Shown here: positions 1 through 7,544 of the stretch, one piece after another | How positions within the stretch are numbered: the stretch's first letter is position 1 | How the letters are laid out: each line of letters starts with the position of its first letter | Assembly: GCA_013002645.1 (NCBI GenBank) | Contig: JABDJF010000399.1 | Coordinates: 1 to 7,544, forward strand | Source of the DNA: Myxococcales bacterium | Lineage (GTDB): Bacteria > Myxococcota_A > Polyangia > Polyangiales > Houyiibacteriaceae | DNA length: 7,544 nt | Direction of reading: 5' to 3' | The notes under the pieces: generated by a model | Database searches by the model: none | What the model was told of the DNA's origin: nothing | The model's input: only the letters and a program-made list of their open reading frames with translations | Position numbers and translations under genes: made by a program

Positions 1-291
1 GACCAGATGACCGCCGAGGCGATCGAAGGACGATTGATCCCGCTGAGGCAGGCCTGCAGCGCTTTGCGGCGGGTCGAGCTCGACGACGACGGGGTGGCCC
101 ATGCCCGCCACGGCCGGCCGATCGGTCCGGAGTTCATCCTGAATCAGGGCTGGCGCGAGGCTTCGACGGAGGAGTCGCTCGCGCTTTTCGCGCCGGACGG
201 CGAGCCCATCGCCCTCGGCCGTCGGGTCAACGGAGGGATTCGGGTCGTGCGAGGGTTCGCGGCCAGCGCTCCGGATGTGCTAGGTCGCTGA
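1..291 (+). CDS. truB: tRNA pseudouridine-55 synthase TruB, C-terminal part (5' end outside window)
   Basis: The reading frame is open from the first base to TGA at 289-291 and encodes 96 visible residues. The pattern fits the C-terminal part of TruB, which makes pseudouridine 55 in the T-loop of most tRNAs. A segment reading LIPLRQACSAL resembles the L-[LI]-P-[LM]-x2-A element that follows the TruB catalytic domain. It is followed by RVELDDDG...ARHGRPI and then a small beta-rich end with APDGEPIALGRRVNGGIRVV, as in the PUA-like tail. The catalytic Asp lies upstream of the window, so it cannot be checked. An ATG at base 7 is internal to the frame and is unlikely to be the real start. The gene abuts the next one with a single base between, suggesting an operon. 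TruB usually sits near rbfA, rpsO or pnp, so an oxidoreductase downstream is less usual. The assignment is by eye; another PUA-domain protein is possible. Confidence 0.68.
   Translation, partial: DQMTAEAIEGRLIPLRQACSALRRVELDDDGVAHARHGRPIGPEFILNQGWREASTEESLALFAPDGEPIALGRRVNGGIRVVRGFAASAPDVLGR
282..285 (+). promoter_or_regulatory. Short Shine-Dalgarno-like AGGT before the GTG start at 293
   Basis: AGGT lies inside the last codons of the upstream gene, 7 bases before the GTG. The spacing suits a ribosome binding site and supports GTG 293 as the start. The match to the anti-SD sequence is short, so reinitiation after the upstream TGA may contribute. Confidence 0.35.
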
Positions 292-292
292 C

Positions 293-1558
293 GTGGAGCG
301 CAGTCGCTACCTCATCATTGGAGCGGGCGTCACGGGCCTCGCGTTTGCCGATTGGCTGGAAGACGACGACTACTGGGTCGTCGAAGCCGAGGATGAGATG
401 GGCGGCTACTGTCGGACCGTCGAGCGTGATGGTTTCATCTGGGACTACTCCGGGCACTTCTTCCATTTCCGCAATCCGGAGATCGAGGCGTACCTCGTCG
501 ATCGGATGGGAGATCAAGCGATCTTGCGTGTGAATCGTGACAGCCGGATTTGGTACGCCGACCGCTACATCGATTTTCCGTTCCAGAAGAACATCCATCA
601 ACTCCCTGAATCGGAATACGCGCAGTGCCTGCGAGACCTTCACGAAAGGCCCAAAGAGAAGGGCGGCAACTTCAAGGGCATGCTGTATGCCCGCTACGGC
701 CGCGGCATCGCAGAGAAGTTTCTGATCCCCTACAACGAAAAGCTTTACGCCGTGAACCTGGCGGCGCTCGATCCCGACGCGATGGGCCGTTTCTTTCCGC
801 ATGCAAGCGTCGAGGAGATCCTGCGAAACGCAGACGCACCGAGTGTCGATGGCTACAATGCGACGTTCACCTATCCAAAGGGAGGCGCTGCCCAGTACAT
901 CGATGCCATCGCCCAAGGGGTGCGAAGCGACCGGGTCGCCCTGAGCGAACGGGTCGTGAGCATCGACCTCAACGCAAAGGTCGCCACGACGAACAAACGG
1001 CAGATCGCCTACGACCTGCTCGTCAATACCGCCCCATTGATATCTCTGCTCGGCATGTGTGGGATCGAGTACGACTCGGCTGTCTTCAGCCACAACAGGG
1101 TTCAGGTCTTCAACCTAGGGTTCGACAGCAAGGGCCCGACGGGCGTCCATTGGATCTACTATCCGCAGCGCGACATCTCGTTTTATCGCGTCGGCTTCTA
1201 CGACAACATCTTCGATTCCGATCACATGAGCCTGTACGTGGAGGTCGGAGTGCCCTGGGACGTCGAGCTCTCACCCGACGAGCGCGGTGCCTTGAAAGCG
1301 AGGGTGCTCACCGATCTCCAGACCTGCGGGGTGCTCGAGAATCAAACCCTCATCGCCTCCCACGACGTCTTGCTCGATCCGGCGTATGTTCACATCACGG
1401 CGCGCTCGATTGCGACGGCCGCGAACATGCGAGAGCTGCTTGCGGCGCAGGATGTGCATTCGATCGGGCGCTACGGCGCCTGGACCTATTGCTCGCTCGA
1501 AGACAACATCGTGGAGGCCCGGGCGCTGGCCGAGCACGTCGGGCCGGCGAAAACCTGA
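293..1558 (+). CDS. FAD-dependent oxidoreductase, UDP-galactopyranose mutase / amine-oxidase-like
   Basis: This is a 421-residue flavoprotein, probably cytosolic since no signal peptide or membrane segment is visible. An N-terminal Rossmann dinucleotide fold is clear: GAGVTG at residues 10-15 binds the FAD pyrophosphate, and Glu31 at the end of the second strand would bind the adenine ribose, followed by GGYCRT at 37-42. FPFQ near residue 95 and a later PYNEKLYAV segment resemble UDP-galactopyranose mutase and related polysaccharide-cluster proteins (COG1232-like). A C-terminal SIGRYGAWTY...EDN (about 391-405) is the second FAD contact common to this superfamily. The family covers sugar mutases, protoporphyrinogen oxidase-like enzymes and desaturases, so the substrate cannot be named. 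The GTG start comes one base after the preceding TGA and places GxGxxG at the usual distance from the N-terminus. Length is typical. Translational coupling to the upstream gene is likely. The FAD-fold call is firm; the mutase-like label is tentative. Confidence 0.85.
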   Translation: MERSRYLIIGAGVTGLAFADWLEDDDYWVVEAEDEMGGYCRTVERDGFIWDYSGHFFHFRNPEIEAYLVDRMGDQAILRVNRDSRIWYADRYIDFPFQKNIHQLPESEYAQCLRDLHERPKEKGGNFKGMLYARYGRGIAEKFLIPYNEKLYAVNLAALDPDAMGRFFPHASVEEILRNADAPSVDGYNATFTYPKGGAAQYIDAIAQGVRSDRVALSERVVSIDLNAKVATTNKRQIAYDLLVNTAPLISLLGMCGIEYDSAVFSHNRVQVFNLGFDSKGPTGVHWIYYPQRDISFYRVGFYDNIFDSDHMSLYVEVGVPWDVELSPDERGALKARVLTDLQTCGVLENQTLIASHDVLLDPAYVHITARSIATAANMRELLAAQDVHSIGRYGAWTYCSLEDNIVEARALAEHVGPAKT

Positions 1559-1583
1559 CGTCCGCGGAGTCGACGACCTCGCC

Positions 1584-1612
1584 TTGCCAGCCGCGGCGCC
1601 TGTCGGAATAAT
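1584..1612 (+). promoter_or_regulatory. Sigma-70-like promoter of the cytochrome c peroxidase gene
   Basis: A -35 box TTGCCA (1584-1589, 5 of 6 consensus bases) and a -10 box AATAAT (1607-1612, 5 of 6) are separated by exactly 17 bases. AATAAT stands out in otherwise GC-rich DNA. The -10 box ends only six bases before the ATG at 1619, so transcription would begin at or very near the start codon. This implies a separate transcription unit from the oxidoreductase upstream and a leaderless or nearly leaderless mRNA. No Shine-Dalgarno motif lies between the -10 box and the ATG. Confidence 0.6.
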
Positions 1613-1618
1613 CGCCGT

Positions 1619-2686
1619 ATGCCGAGCACAACCAAGACAACGCGTGCGTTTGTCATCATCCTTTTCATCGTTTTCGCCGTCGCAGCTTGCAAGCGAAAGC
1701 CGGTCGAAGAGAAAGTCGCGCCGCCACCCGTGGCGCCCGCGGCGTTTCCCGAGCTGAAAATCCCGCAGGACAATCCGCAGACTCCCGAAAAGGTTGCGCT
1801 GGGACACCAGCTCTTTTTCGATGCACGTTTGAGCGTGGATGGGACGCGCTCCTGTTACTCCTGCCACCAGAACGAGCACGGCAATGGTGGGGAGACGCCG
1901 CTTGCCGTCGGCGCCAAGGGGAAACAGCTCACGCGGCATAGCCCCGTGATCTGGAACACGGCCTACTTCGAGGCCTTTTATTGGGACGGCCGATCCGGGA
2001 GCCTCGAAGCGCAAGCCAAGGGCGCCTGGGGCGGTGGCAACATGGGGGTTGGTGCGGACAATCTCGCCAAAAAGGCAGTCAGGCTCGCAAAGATTCGAGG
2101 CTACAAGAAGCAGTTCAAGAGCGTATTCCCCGATGAAGGCATGACCCCGGACACCATCGCGAAAGCGATTTCGGCATACGAGCGGACCCTCATCTGCAAC
2201 GACACCGCGTACGACCGATACGCCAAGGGCGATGCGAATGCGCTCACCGAGCAGCAGAAGCAAGGCTGGGCGCTGTTCATGGGCAAAGGGCAGTGCGCGG
2301 TCTGTCATGCGCCTCCACTCTTCTCGAGCGCGATGGGGGTTCCGGGCGGTCTCTACTACAACGCCGGAATCGGCACCGCTGGGAAAGCGGACGATCAAAT
2401 CGACGTAGGCCGGTACGCGGTCAGCGAACAGGATGCGGATTGGGCCGCGTTCAAGGTGCCTTCGCTTCGCAACGTCTCCAAGAGCGCGCCGTACTTCCAT
2501 GATGGCTCGGGGGCGACACTGCCCGGGGCCGTGAAGCTCATGGCGACCGGCGGTATTGCCAACAAGAACAAGACGCCACTGCTAGCCGACCGAGGGCTGA
2601 GCGCGGAGGAGCTCGACGCGCTGGTCGCGTTTTTGGGCGCATTGGACTGCGGCGGAACGCTCCAACAGCCGGTTTTGCCGAAGTAG
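1619..2686 (+). CDS. Dihaem cytochrome c peroxidase, predicted lipoprotein
   Basis: A 355-residue dihaem c-type cytochrome of the CcpA/MauG superfamily. Such enzymes reduce hydrogen peroxide to water with electrons from small cytochromes or cupredoxins in the periplasm; some relatives instead oxidise protein or small-molecule substrates. The N-terminus has a basic start, a hydrophobic stretch (about 10-20) and a lipobox V-A-A-C with Cys24 as the predicted lipidation site, followed by a Pro-rich tether (about 28-41). Two haem-binding CxxCH motifs are visible: CYSCH (79-83) in the N-terminal domain and CAVCH (226-230) in the C-terminal domain. Family landmarks include YWDGR (121-125) and LRNVSKSAPYFHDG (283-296). 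Met308, 14 residues after His294, matches from memory the spacing of the Met ligand of the high-potential haem in classical bacterial peroxidases, which favours peroxidase over MauG, where Tyr is the ligand. Cys193 and Cys344 are additional. Length fits the family. It probably has its own promoter. Confidence 0.9.
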   Translation: MPSTTKTTRAFVIILFIVFAVAACKRKPVEEKVAPPPVAPAAFPELKIPQDNPQTPEKVALGHQLFFDARLSVDGTRSCYSCHQNEHGNGGETPLAVGAKGKQLTRHSPVIWNTAYFEAFYWDGRSGSLEAQAKGAWGGGNMGVGADNLAKKAVRLAKIRGYKKQFKSVFPDEGMTPDTIAKAISAYERTLICNDTAYDRYAKGDANALTEQQKQGWALFMGKGQCAVCHAPPLFSSAMGVPGGLYYNAGIGTAGKADDQIDVGRYAVSEQDADWAAFKVPSLRNVSKSAPYFHDGSGATLPGAVKLMATGGIANKNKTPLLADRGLSAEELDALVAFLGALDCGGTLQQPVLPK

Positions 2687-2691
2687 CTAGA

Positions 2692-2731
2692 GGGGACGCG
2701 CGCGGAGCGGCTGCGTTGTGCCCCGGTTTTT
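2692..2731 (+). terminator. Possible weak rho-independent terminator after the peroxidase gene
   Basis: GGGGACGC (2692-2699) can pair with GCGT (2713-2716) and CCCC (2721-2724), leaving a 4-base bulge, and TTTTT follows at 2727-2731. The position, just after the stop codon and before the convergent tRNA gene, is suitable. The bulge, a loop of about 13 bases and the GG between stem and T-run make it imperfect, so it may work only weakly. Confidence 0.3.
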
Positions 2732-2732
2732 C

Positions 2733-2807
2733 TGGAGGCGCCGGTCAGGATCGAACTGACGAATGGAGATTTTGCAAACCTCTGCCTTACCACTTGGCTA
2801 CGGCGCC
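2733..2807 (-). tRNA. tRNA-Cys (anticodon GCA)
   Basis: Read on the minus strand from 2807 to 2733 this is a complete 75-nucleotide cloverleaf. The acceptor stem GGCGCCG pairs perfectly with CGGCGCC. The D-arm GCC/GGC encloses AAGTGGTAA. The anticodon stem GAGGT/ATCTC (one G-U pair) carries the loop TTGCAAA with anticodon GCA (plus-strand 2773-2775). The T-arm GTCAG/CTGAC encloses TTCGATC. Discriminator base U73, the main identity element for cysteinyl-tRNA synthetase, is present. The CCA end is genomically encoded (2733-2735). The gene faces the end of the peroxidase gene and diverges from the aconitase gene. It is a standard tRNA with no sign of integration into it. Confidence 0.97.
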
Positions 2808-2817
2808 GCGGCTGCAC

Positions 2818-2846
2818 TGTCTAGCGCTTCTGTCGGCGCTTGTCAC
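2818..2846 (-). promoter_or_regulatory. Possible promoter of the tRNA-Cys gene
   Basis: On the minus strand GTGACA (2841-2846; 5 of 6 to TTGACA) is followed after exactly 17 bases by TAGACA (2818-2823; 3 of 6 to TATAAT). The mature tRNA starts 10 bases further on, which fits a short 5' leader removed by RNase P. The spacing is persuasive but the -10 match is weak. Confidence 0.35.
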
Positions 2847-2912
2847 GCAGCGTTTTCAGCTTAGCCAACGACCGGGGTGGCGCGCCAGACCCGTCGTGGT
2901 AGGCCATCCTTC

Positions 2913-5246
<2,334 letters not shown>

Positions 5247-5588
5247 CGCGATTGGGCAGCCAAGGGCACGCTACTGCTCGGTGTTCGCGCGGTCATCGCC
5301 GAAAGCTACGAGCGGATTCATCGGTCGAACCTGATCGGCATGGGAGTCCTTCCACTCGAGTTCGAGCCAGGCGAGGGCCGCGTTGCCCTTGGGCTCACCG
5401 GCGAAGAGACCTTCACGATTTCCGGGATTTCCGACGGTTTGGTTCCCGGCAAGTCGCTTTCGGTCCGCACGAACGACGGCAAGTCGTTCAGCGTGAAGGC
5501 CCGGATCGACACGCCCCAGGAGGTCGAGTACTTCCTGAACGGCGGAATCTTGCAGTACGTCTTGCGACAGCTTGCTGCGCGAGGTTAG
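5247..5588 (+). pseudogene. acnA: 3' segment of acnA downstream of the in-frame stop (same reading frame)
   Basis: This frame continues directly after the TAG with 113 codons and ends at TAG 5586-5588. It encodes the normal C-terminal end of AcnA: RDWAAKG, then AVIAESYERIHRSNLIGMG, VLPLEF, LGLTGEE and a final segment ending YVLRQLAARG. These are parts of domain 4, including the Arg that binds substrate carboxylate. No frameshift or second stop is present, so selection has acted on it until recently or still does. An ATG at 5340 could in principle start an 82-residue piece, but it lies inside a conserved strand and has no clear ribosome binding site, so independent translation is unlikely. Best read as one gene with the upstream part: either a true AcnA with a base error, a very recent pseudogene, or a gene requiring stop suppression. 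Confidence 0.85.
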
Positions 5589-5605
5589 GACTTGCCGCAG
5601 GCCCC

Positions 5606-6598
5606 ATGTCACTCGTCTTCGTAATCTCGCCGCCCCGTGCGGGGTCGACGCTGCTCCAGCGGATGATGGGAGCCCACGCCGAGGTCTTCACGCATCCGGA
5701 GCCTCATCTGATCTCGCCGATCGCGCACCTCGGTGTTTACGACAACGTCGACAAAGCACCCTACGACCACATCAACGCGGCGGAGGCGACCAAAGCCTTC
5801 ATCCAGGAGTTGCCCGGCGGTGAACAGGACTATCTCGATGCGCTTCGCGCGTACACCGACACACTCTACGGTCGAATGCTGTCGACGAGTGAAAGCAGCT
5901 ACTTCCTCGACAAGACGCCCGCCAACGCACTGGTTCTGCCTTTTCTTCAGCGTCTCTATCCGGACGCGAAGTACGTCGTGCTGACTCGGCATCCGCTCGC
6001 CGTCTTCAGCTCCTACGCAAACAGCTTCTTCGACGGCGACTGGCACGGCGCCCATGCGTTCAACCCGATCCTCGAACGATATGTGCCGGCGATGGCAGCG
6101 TTCCTGCGTGAGCGCCCGGTTCCCTTGCTGCACGTCGCATACGAAGATGTCGTCACGGAGCCCGCACCGCAGCTCGAGCGCATTTTCGCTTTCCTCGGGT
6201 TGGAGAACGACCCTGACGCAGTCGAGTACGGCAAAGCTGCGCCCGCGAAGAGCGGGATGGGCGACCCGATCACGGTCGACCGTGAGGACCGGCCCGTGGC
6301 CGACAAGATCGACAAGTGGGCAGCGGAGCTCGCCCATGACTCGGACAAGCGCGCTCTCGCCGAGCAGATGATCGCGCGGATCGATCCGGCCAACCTCGAG
6401 GCCTGGCAATGGCCGCTCGACGCGCTCTGGGCCCCGATCGAAATGGCGGGCGGCGCCCCAGCACCGAAACCCGCACGCAACAGTTACACCTTCCAGCGAC
6501 GCGTCATGCTCGCACTAAAGAAAGACATTCACAGCCGCCCTCATGGCAAGATCGTCAAGCGTGTAAAGTACTACTGCGACGTCCTGCTGCGGGACTAA
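5606..6598 (+). CDS. PAPS-dependent sulfotransferase family protein
   Basis: A 330-residue sulfotransferase-fold protein that would transfer sulfate from PAPS to a hydroxyl or amine acceptor. The 5'-phosphosulfate loop is SPPRAGSTLLQRM from residue 8, with the P-loop-like PRAGST at 10-15. The 3'-phosphate-binding motif is TRHPLAVFSSY with Arg128 and Ser136, the same 8-residue spacing as the Arg/Ser pair in animal cytosolic sulfotransferases. DKTP just upstream and YEDVVTEP with a following FAFLGL helix are also typical of bacterial members. The acceptor cannot be predicted; lipids, glycans and small molecules are all known for the family. The last 50 or so residues are Pro- and Lys/Arg-rich (TFQRRVMLALKKD), perhaps membrane-associating. 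ATG 5606 is chosen because it puts the loop eight residues in, as usual; the frame stays open upstream only as an overlap with acnA. The gene starts 17 bases after the acnA stop and is likely co-transcribed. No signal peptide is seen. Confidence 0.88.
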   Translation: MSLVFVISPPRAGSTLLQRMMGAHAEVFTHPEPHLISPIAHLGVYDNVDKAPYDHINAAEATKAFIQELPGGEQDYLDALRAYTDTLYGRMLSTSESSYFLDKTPANALVLPFLQRLYPDAKYVVLTRHPLAVFSSYANSFFDGDWHGAHAFNPILERYVPAMAAFLRERPVPLLHVAYEDVVTEPAPQLERIFAFLGLENDPDAVEYGKAAPAKSGMGDPITVDREDRPVADKIDKWAAELAHDSDKRALAEQMIARIDPANLEAWQWPLDALWAPIEMAGGAPAPKPARNSYTFQRRVMLALKKDIHSRPHGKIVKRVKYYCDVLLRD

Positions 6599-7392
6599 CG
6601 CAGCGTCGCGACGACGACCTGAGATTCGGTCGCCGCGCTGATCGGCGCACCCTTGAAGTCGCCCGTATGGGATTCGATCTCGAAGCCGTTGTAGTGCAGC
6701 AGCGCTTCGAGCTCGGCCGGGAAGAACTGCCTCTGCGTGAGCGGCGTGCAAAACGAACGGCTTTCATCGTCCGGGTGCTCGAAGTCCATCATCACGGTTT
6801 CGATCTGTGCGACCGGGTCGTAGCTGAAGTACTCGCTGTATCGATATCGAACGCCGTCGCGTGGATGCGGGACTTCGCCTCCGCGATAGCGCTTCGTCGG
6901 CTCTCTGGCGAGGCTCGCCGGGTCCGGAAGCAGAACGTCGAAAGCGAACCTGCCTCTCGGTTCGAGGTGATGGCGGACGGTCGCGAAACCTCGTTCGATC
7001 TGCTCTCGGGTGTAGAGGTGCATCCACACGTTGAACGGCGCGATGACGAGTGGGAACGTTCGGCGCAGCCGAAGGCGTTCGAGTGCCCCTTTGCGCAGCT
7101 CGATCCGGTTTCTGGTCGCGCGCGGAAACTTGCCGACACGCTCGCGGGCCCGAGCCAACATCGGAGCCATGGGTTCGACGCCAACGACCTCGATGCCCGC
7201 TCTCCCGATGGCGAGCGCCACGCGGCCTGTACCGACACCGAGCTCGAGGACCGGACCGCCTGATGCAAGGGCCAAATCCGTGTAGAAGCGAACGTCGTGA
7301 CGGCGGCGCCGGTACGCCTGGTCGTAGTACCGTCCGTCTTCGTAGTGCGCTTCGGAACCAGTCGAGCGGCGAATGGTTTTGCGCTTAGCCAC
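6595..7392 (-). CDS. Class I SAM-dependent methyltransferase
   Basis: A 265-residue cytosolic methyltransferase, reading from the chosen GTG. Motif I is VLELGVGTGR (48-57), which contacts SAM. Glu73 in VVGVEP at the end of strand beta-2 would bind the SAM ribose. LVIAPFNVWMHL is the motif IV region, and a GRFAFDVLLPD strand follows. The C-terminal part has QRQFFPAELEALL, a GFEIE strand and TGDFKG, a layout common in uncharacterised bacterial methyltransferases that use small-molecule substrates; the acceptor is not predictable. GTG 7392 overlaps the upstream stop by 8 bases, which suggests translational coupling. An in-frame TTG at 7425 would add 11 residues and is the alternative; the conserved domain starts well after both. 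The N-terminus is rich in Arg and Lys. The gene ends with TAG at 6597-6595, sharing three bases with the TAA of the convergent sulfotransferase. Confidence 0.87.
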   Translation of the reverse strand: MAKRKTIRRSTGSEAHYEDGRYYDQAYRRRRHDVRFYTDLALASGGPVLELGVGTGRVALAIGRAGIEVVGVEPMAPMLARARERVGKFPRATRNRIELRKGALERLRLRRTFPLVIAPFNVWMHLYTREQIERGFATVRHHLEPRGRFAFDVLLPDPASLAREPTKRYRGGEVPHPRDGVRYRYSEYFSYDPVAQIETVMMDFEHPDDESRSFCTPLTQRQFFPAELEALLHYNGFEIESHTGDFKGAPISAATESQVVVATLR

Positions 7393-7544
7393 CTCGGTCC
7401 GCCAGGTGTGTGGCAAGCTCGGCAAAGCCTACGCCGCGGTCGCCGTCCGTGACGTACCGCGGCGGAACCGGAAGACGGTCCAAATGCTCCCGGACGTTTG
7501 CCACGCCGACGCTCTTTGGGAACCGGGCGAACGCCGCCGCGTCA
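7385..7544 (-). CDS. C-terminal end of a probable HAD-family phosphatase (5' part outside window)
   Basis: On the minus strand a frame runs in from the right edge and ends at TAA 7387-7385, giving 52 residues. They read DAAAFARFPKSVGVANV, then RLPVPPRYVTDGDRGVGFAELATHL. A run of V-[GA]-V-A-N followed by Y-V-T-x-G-x-x-G-x-G is typical of the end of HAD superfamily hydrolases of the Cof / sugar-phosphatase type (HAD-IIB). There, the loop with GDxxND carries the Mg-binding Asp, followed by an 'xSVAVANA' strand and a final helix. The first visible Asp could be that motif IV Asp, but the bases before it are missing. The gene overlaps the methyltransferase start, so the two form a likely operon. 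Substrate unknown; the HAD call rests on a short fragment. Confidence 0.55.
   Translation of the reverse strand, partial: DAAAFARFPKSVGVANVREHLDRLPVPPRYVTDGDRGVGFAELATHLADRGG

Noticed and set aside
227..1093. A 288-codon minus-strand frame opposite the FAD oxidoreductase
   Set aside because: The plus strand has unmistakable Rossmann and family motifs here. The antisense translation has no recognisable domain, as expected from codon-bias mirroring.
1271..2500. A 409-codon open frame on the minus strand opposite the oxidoreductase end and the peroxidase gene
   Set aside because: It is a high-GC shadow of two clearly recognisable plus-strand genes. Its translation is Arg-rich, shows no family motif, and crosses the intergenic promoter region.
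2684..2686. Genome-wide TAG reassignment as the cause of the aconitase amber codon
   Set aside because: Reading TAG as sense here would extend the peroxidase through the tRNA-Cys gene. TAG also ends acnA and the methyltransferase at expected places, so it is a working stop codon.
2840..2868. Plus-strand promoter for acnA: TTGTCA at 2840-2845 overlapping the tRNA -35 box
   Set aside because: No acceptable -10 box lies 16-18 bases downstream; TAGCCA at 2862 matches only two consensus bases. A back-to-back promoter pair is therefore not supported.
2877..2912. GTG 2877 as the aconitase start
   Set aside because: It adds 12 residues (ARQTRRGRPSF-like) not expected in AcnA. ATG 2913 gives the family-typical N-terminus and total length.
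2733..2912. tRNA-Cys as an integration site for a mobile element
   Set aside because: No repeat of the tRNA 3' end, integrase or recombinase gene is found in the window, and both flanks are housekeeping-type genes.
5252..5605. N-terminal extension of the sulfotransferase by 118 codons
   Set aside because: The frame is open only because it overlaps the conserved acnA 3' end. The extension is low-complexity Arg-rich, and the sulfotransferase domain starts properly at ATG 5606.
5633..5644. Hairpin CCCCGTGCGGGG near the sulfotransferase start
   Set aside because: It is a very short palindrome with a 2-base loop lying in codons for the conserved Pro-Arg-Ala-Gly loop, with no T-run. It is best explained by coding constraint.

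Overview
The window is ordinary, gene-dense, high-GC chromosomal DNA of a Gram-negative bacterium. The Gram-negative call rests on a lipobox-bearing dihaem c-type cytochrome peroxidase, an AcnA-type aconitase and a tRNA with an encoded CCA. Codons are strongly GC-biased. A Myxococcota-like or other deltaproteobacteria-like origin is plausible, but nothing in the sequence proves it. No insertion sequence, CRISPR array, phage gene or integration scar was seen, and no gene-free stretch exceeds about 110 bases apart from the tRNA region.

Layout, left to right. (1) The 3' end of a probable truB (tRNA pseudouridine-55 synthase) is followed after one base by a GTG-started FAD-dependent oxidoreductase of the UDP-galactopyranose mutase / amine-oxidase type (293-1558). 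(2) A dihaem cytochrome c peroxidase lipoprotein (1619-2686) has a near-consensus sigma-70 promoter so close to its ATG that the mRNA is probably leaderless. (3) A tRNA-Cys(GCA) gene lies on the minus strand (2733-2807), divergent from the next gene. (4) An AcnA-type aconitase reading frame runs 2913-5588. It would encode 891 residues, but an in-frame TAG at 5244-5246 replaces the second Ser of the substrate-binding Ser-Ser-Arg motif. The reading frame after the stop is intact and still encodes the normal AcnA C-terminus. (5) A PAPS-type sulfotransferase (5606-6598) starts 17 bases after the aconitase. (6) On the minus strand, a class I SAM-dependent methyltransferase (6595-7392) converges on the sulfotransferase, with the two stop codons overlapping. 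Its GTG start overlaps by 8 bases the stop of an upstream gene whose C-terminal 52 codons (7385-7544) look like a HAD-family phosphatase.

How the genes work together. Three transcription units are likely on the plus strand: truB plus oxidoreductase, the peroxidase alone, and acnA plus sulfotransferase. Two lie on the minus strand: the tRNA, and HAD phosphatase plus methyltransferase. The products do not form an obvious single pathway. The oxidoreductase, sulfotransferase, methyltransferase and HAD phosphatase could all act on surface glycans or small metabolites, but that is only a guess. I see no convincing new multi-gene system. The observation most worth following up is the amber codon at the aconitase active site, which could be a sequencing error, a fresh pseudogene or a recoding event.
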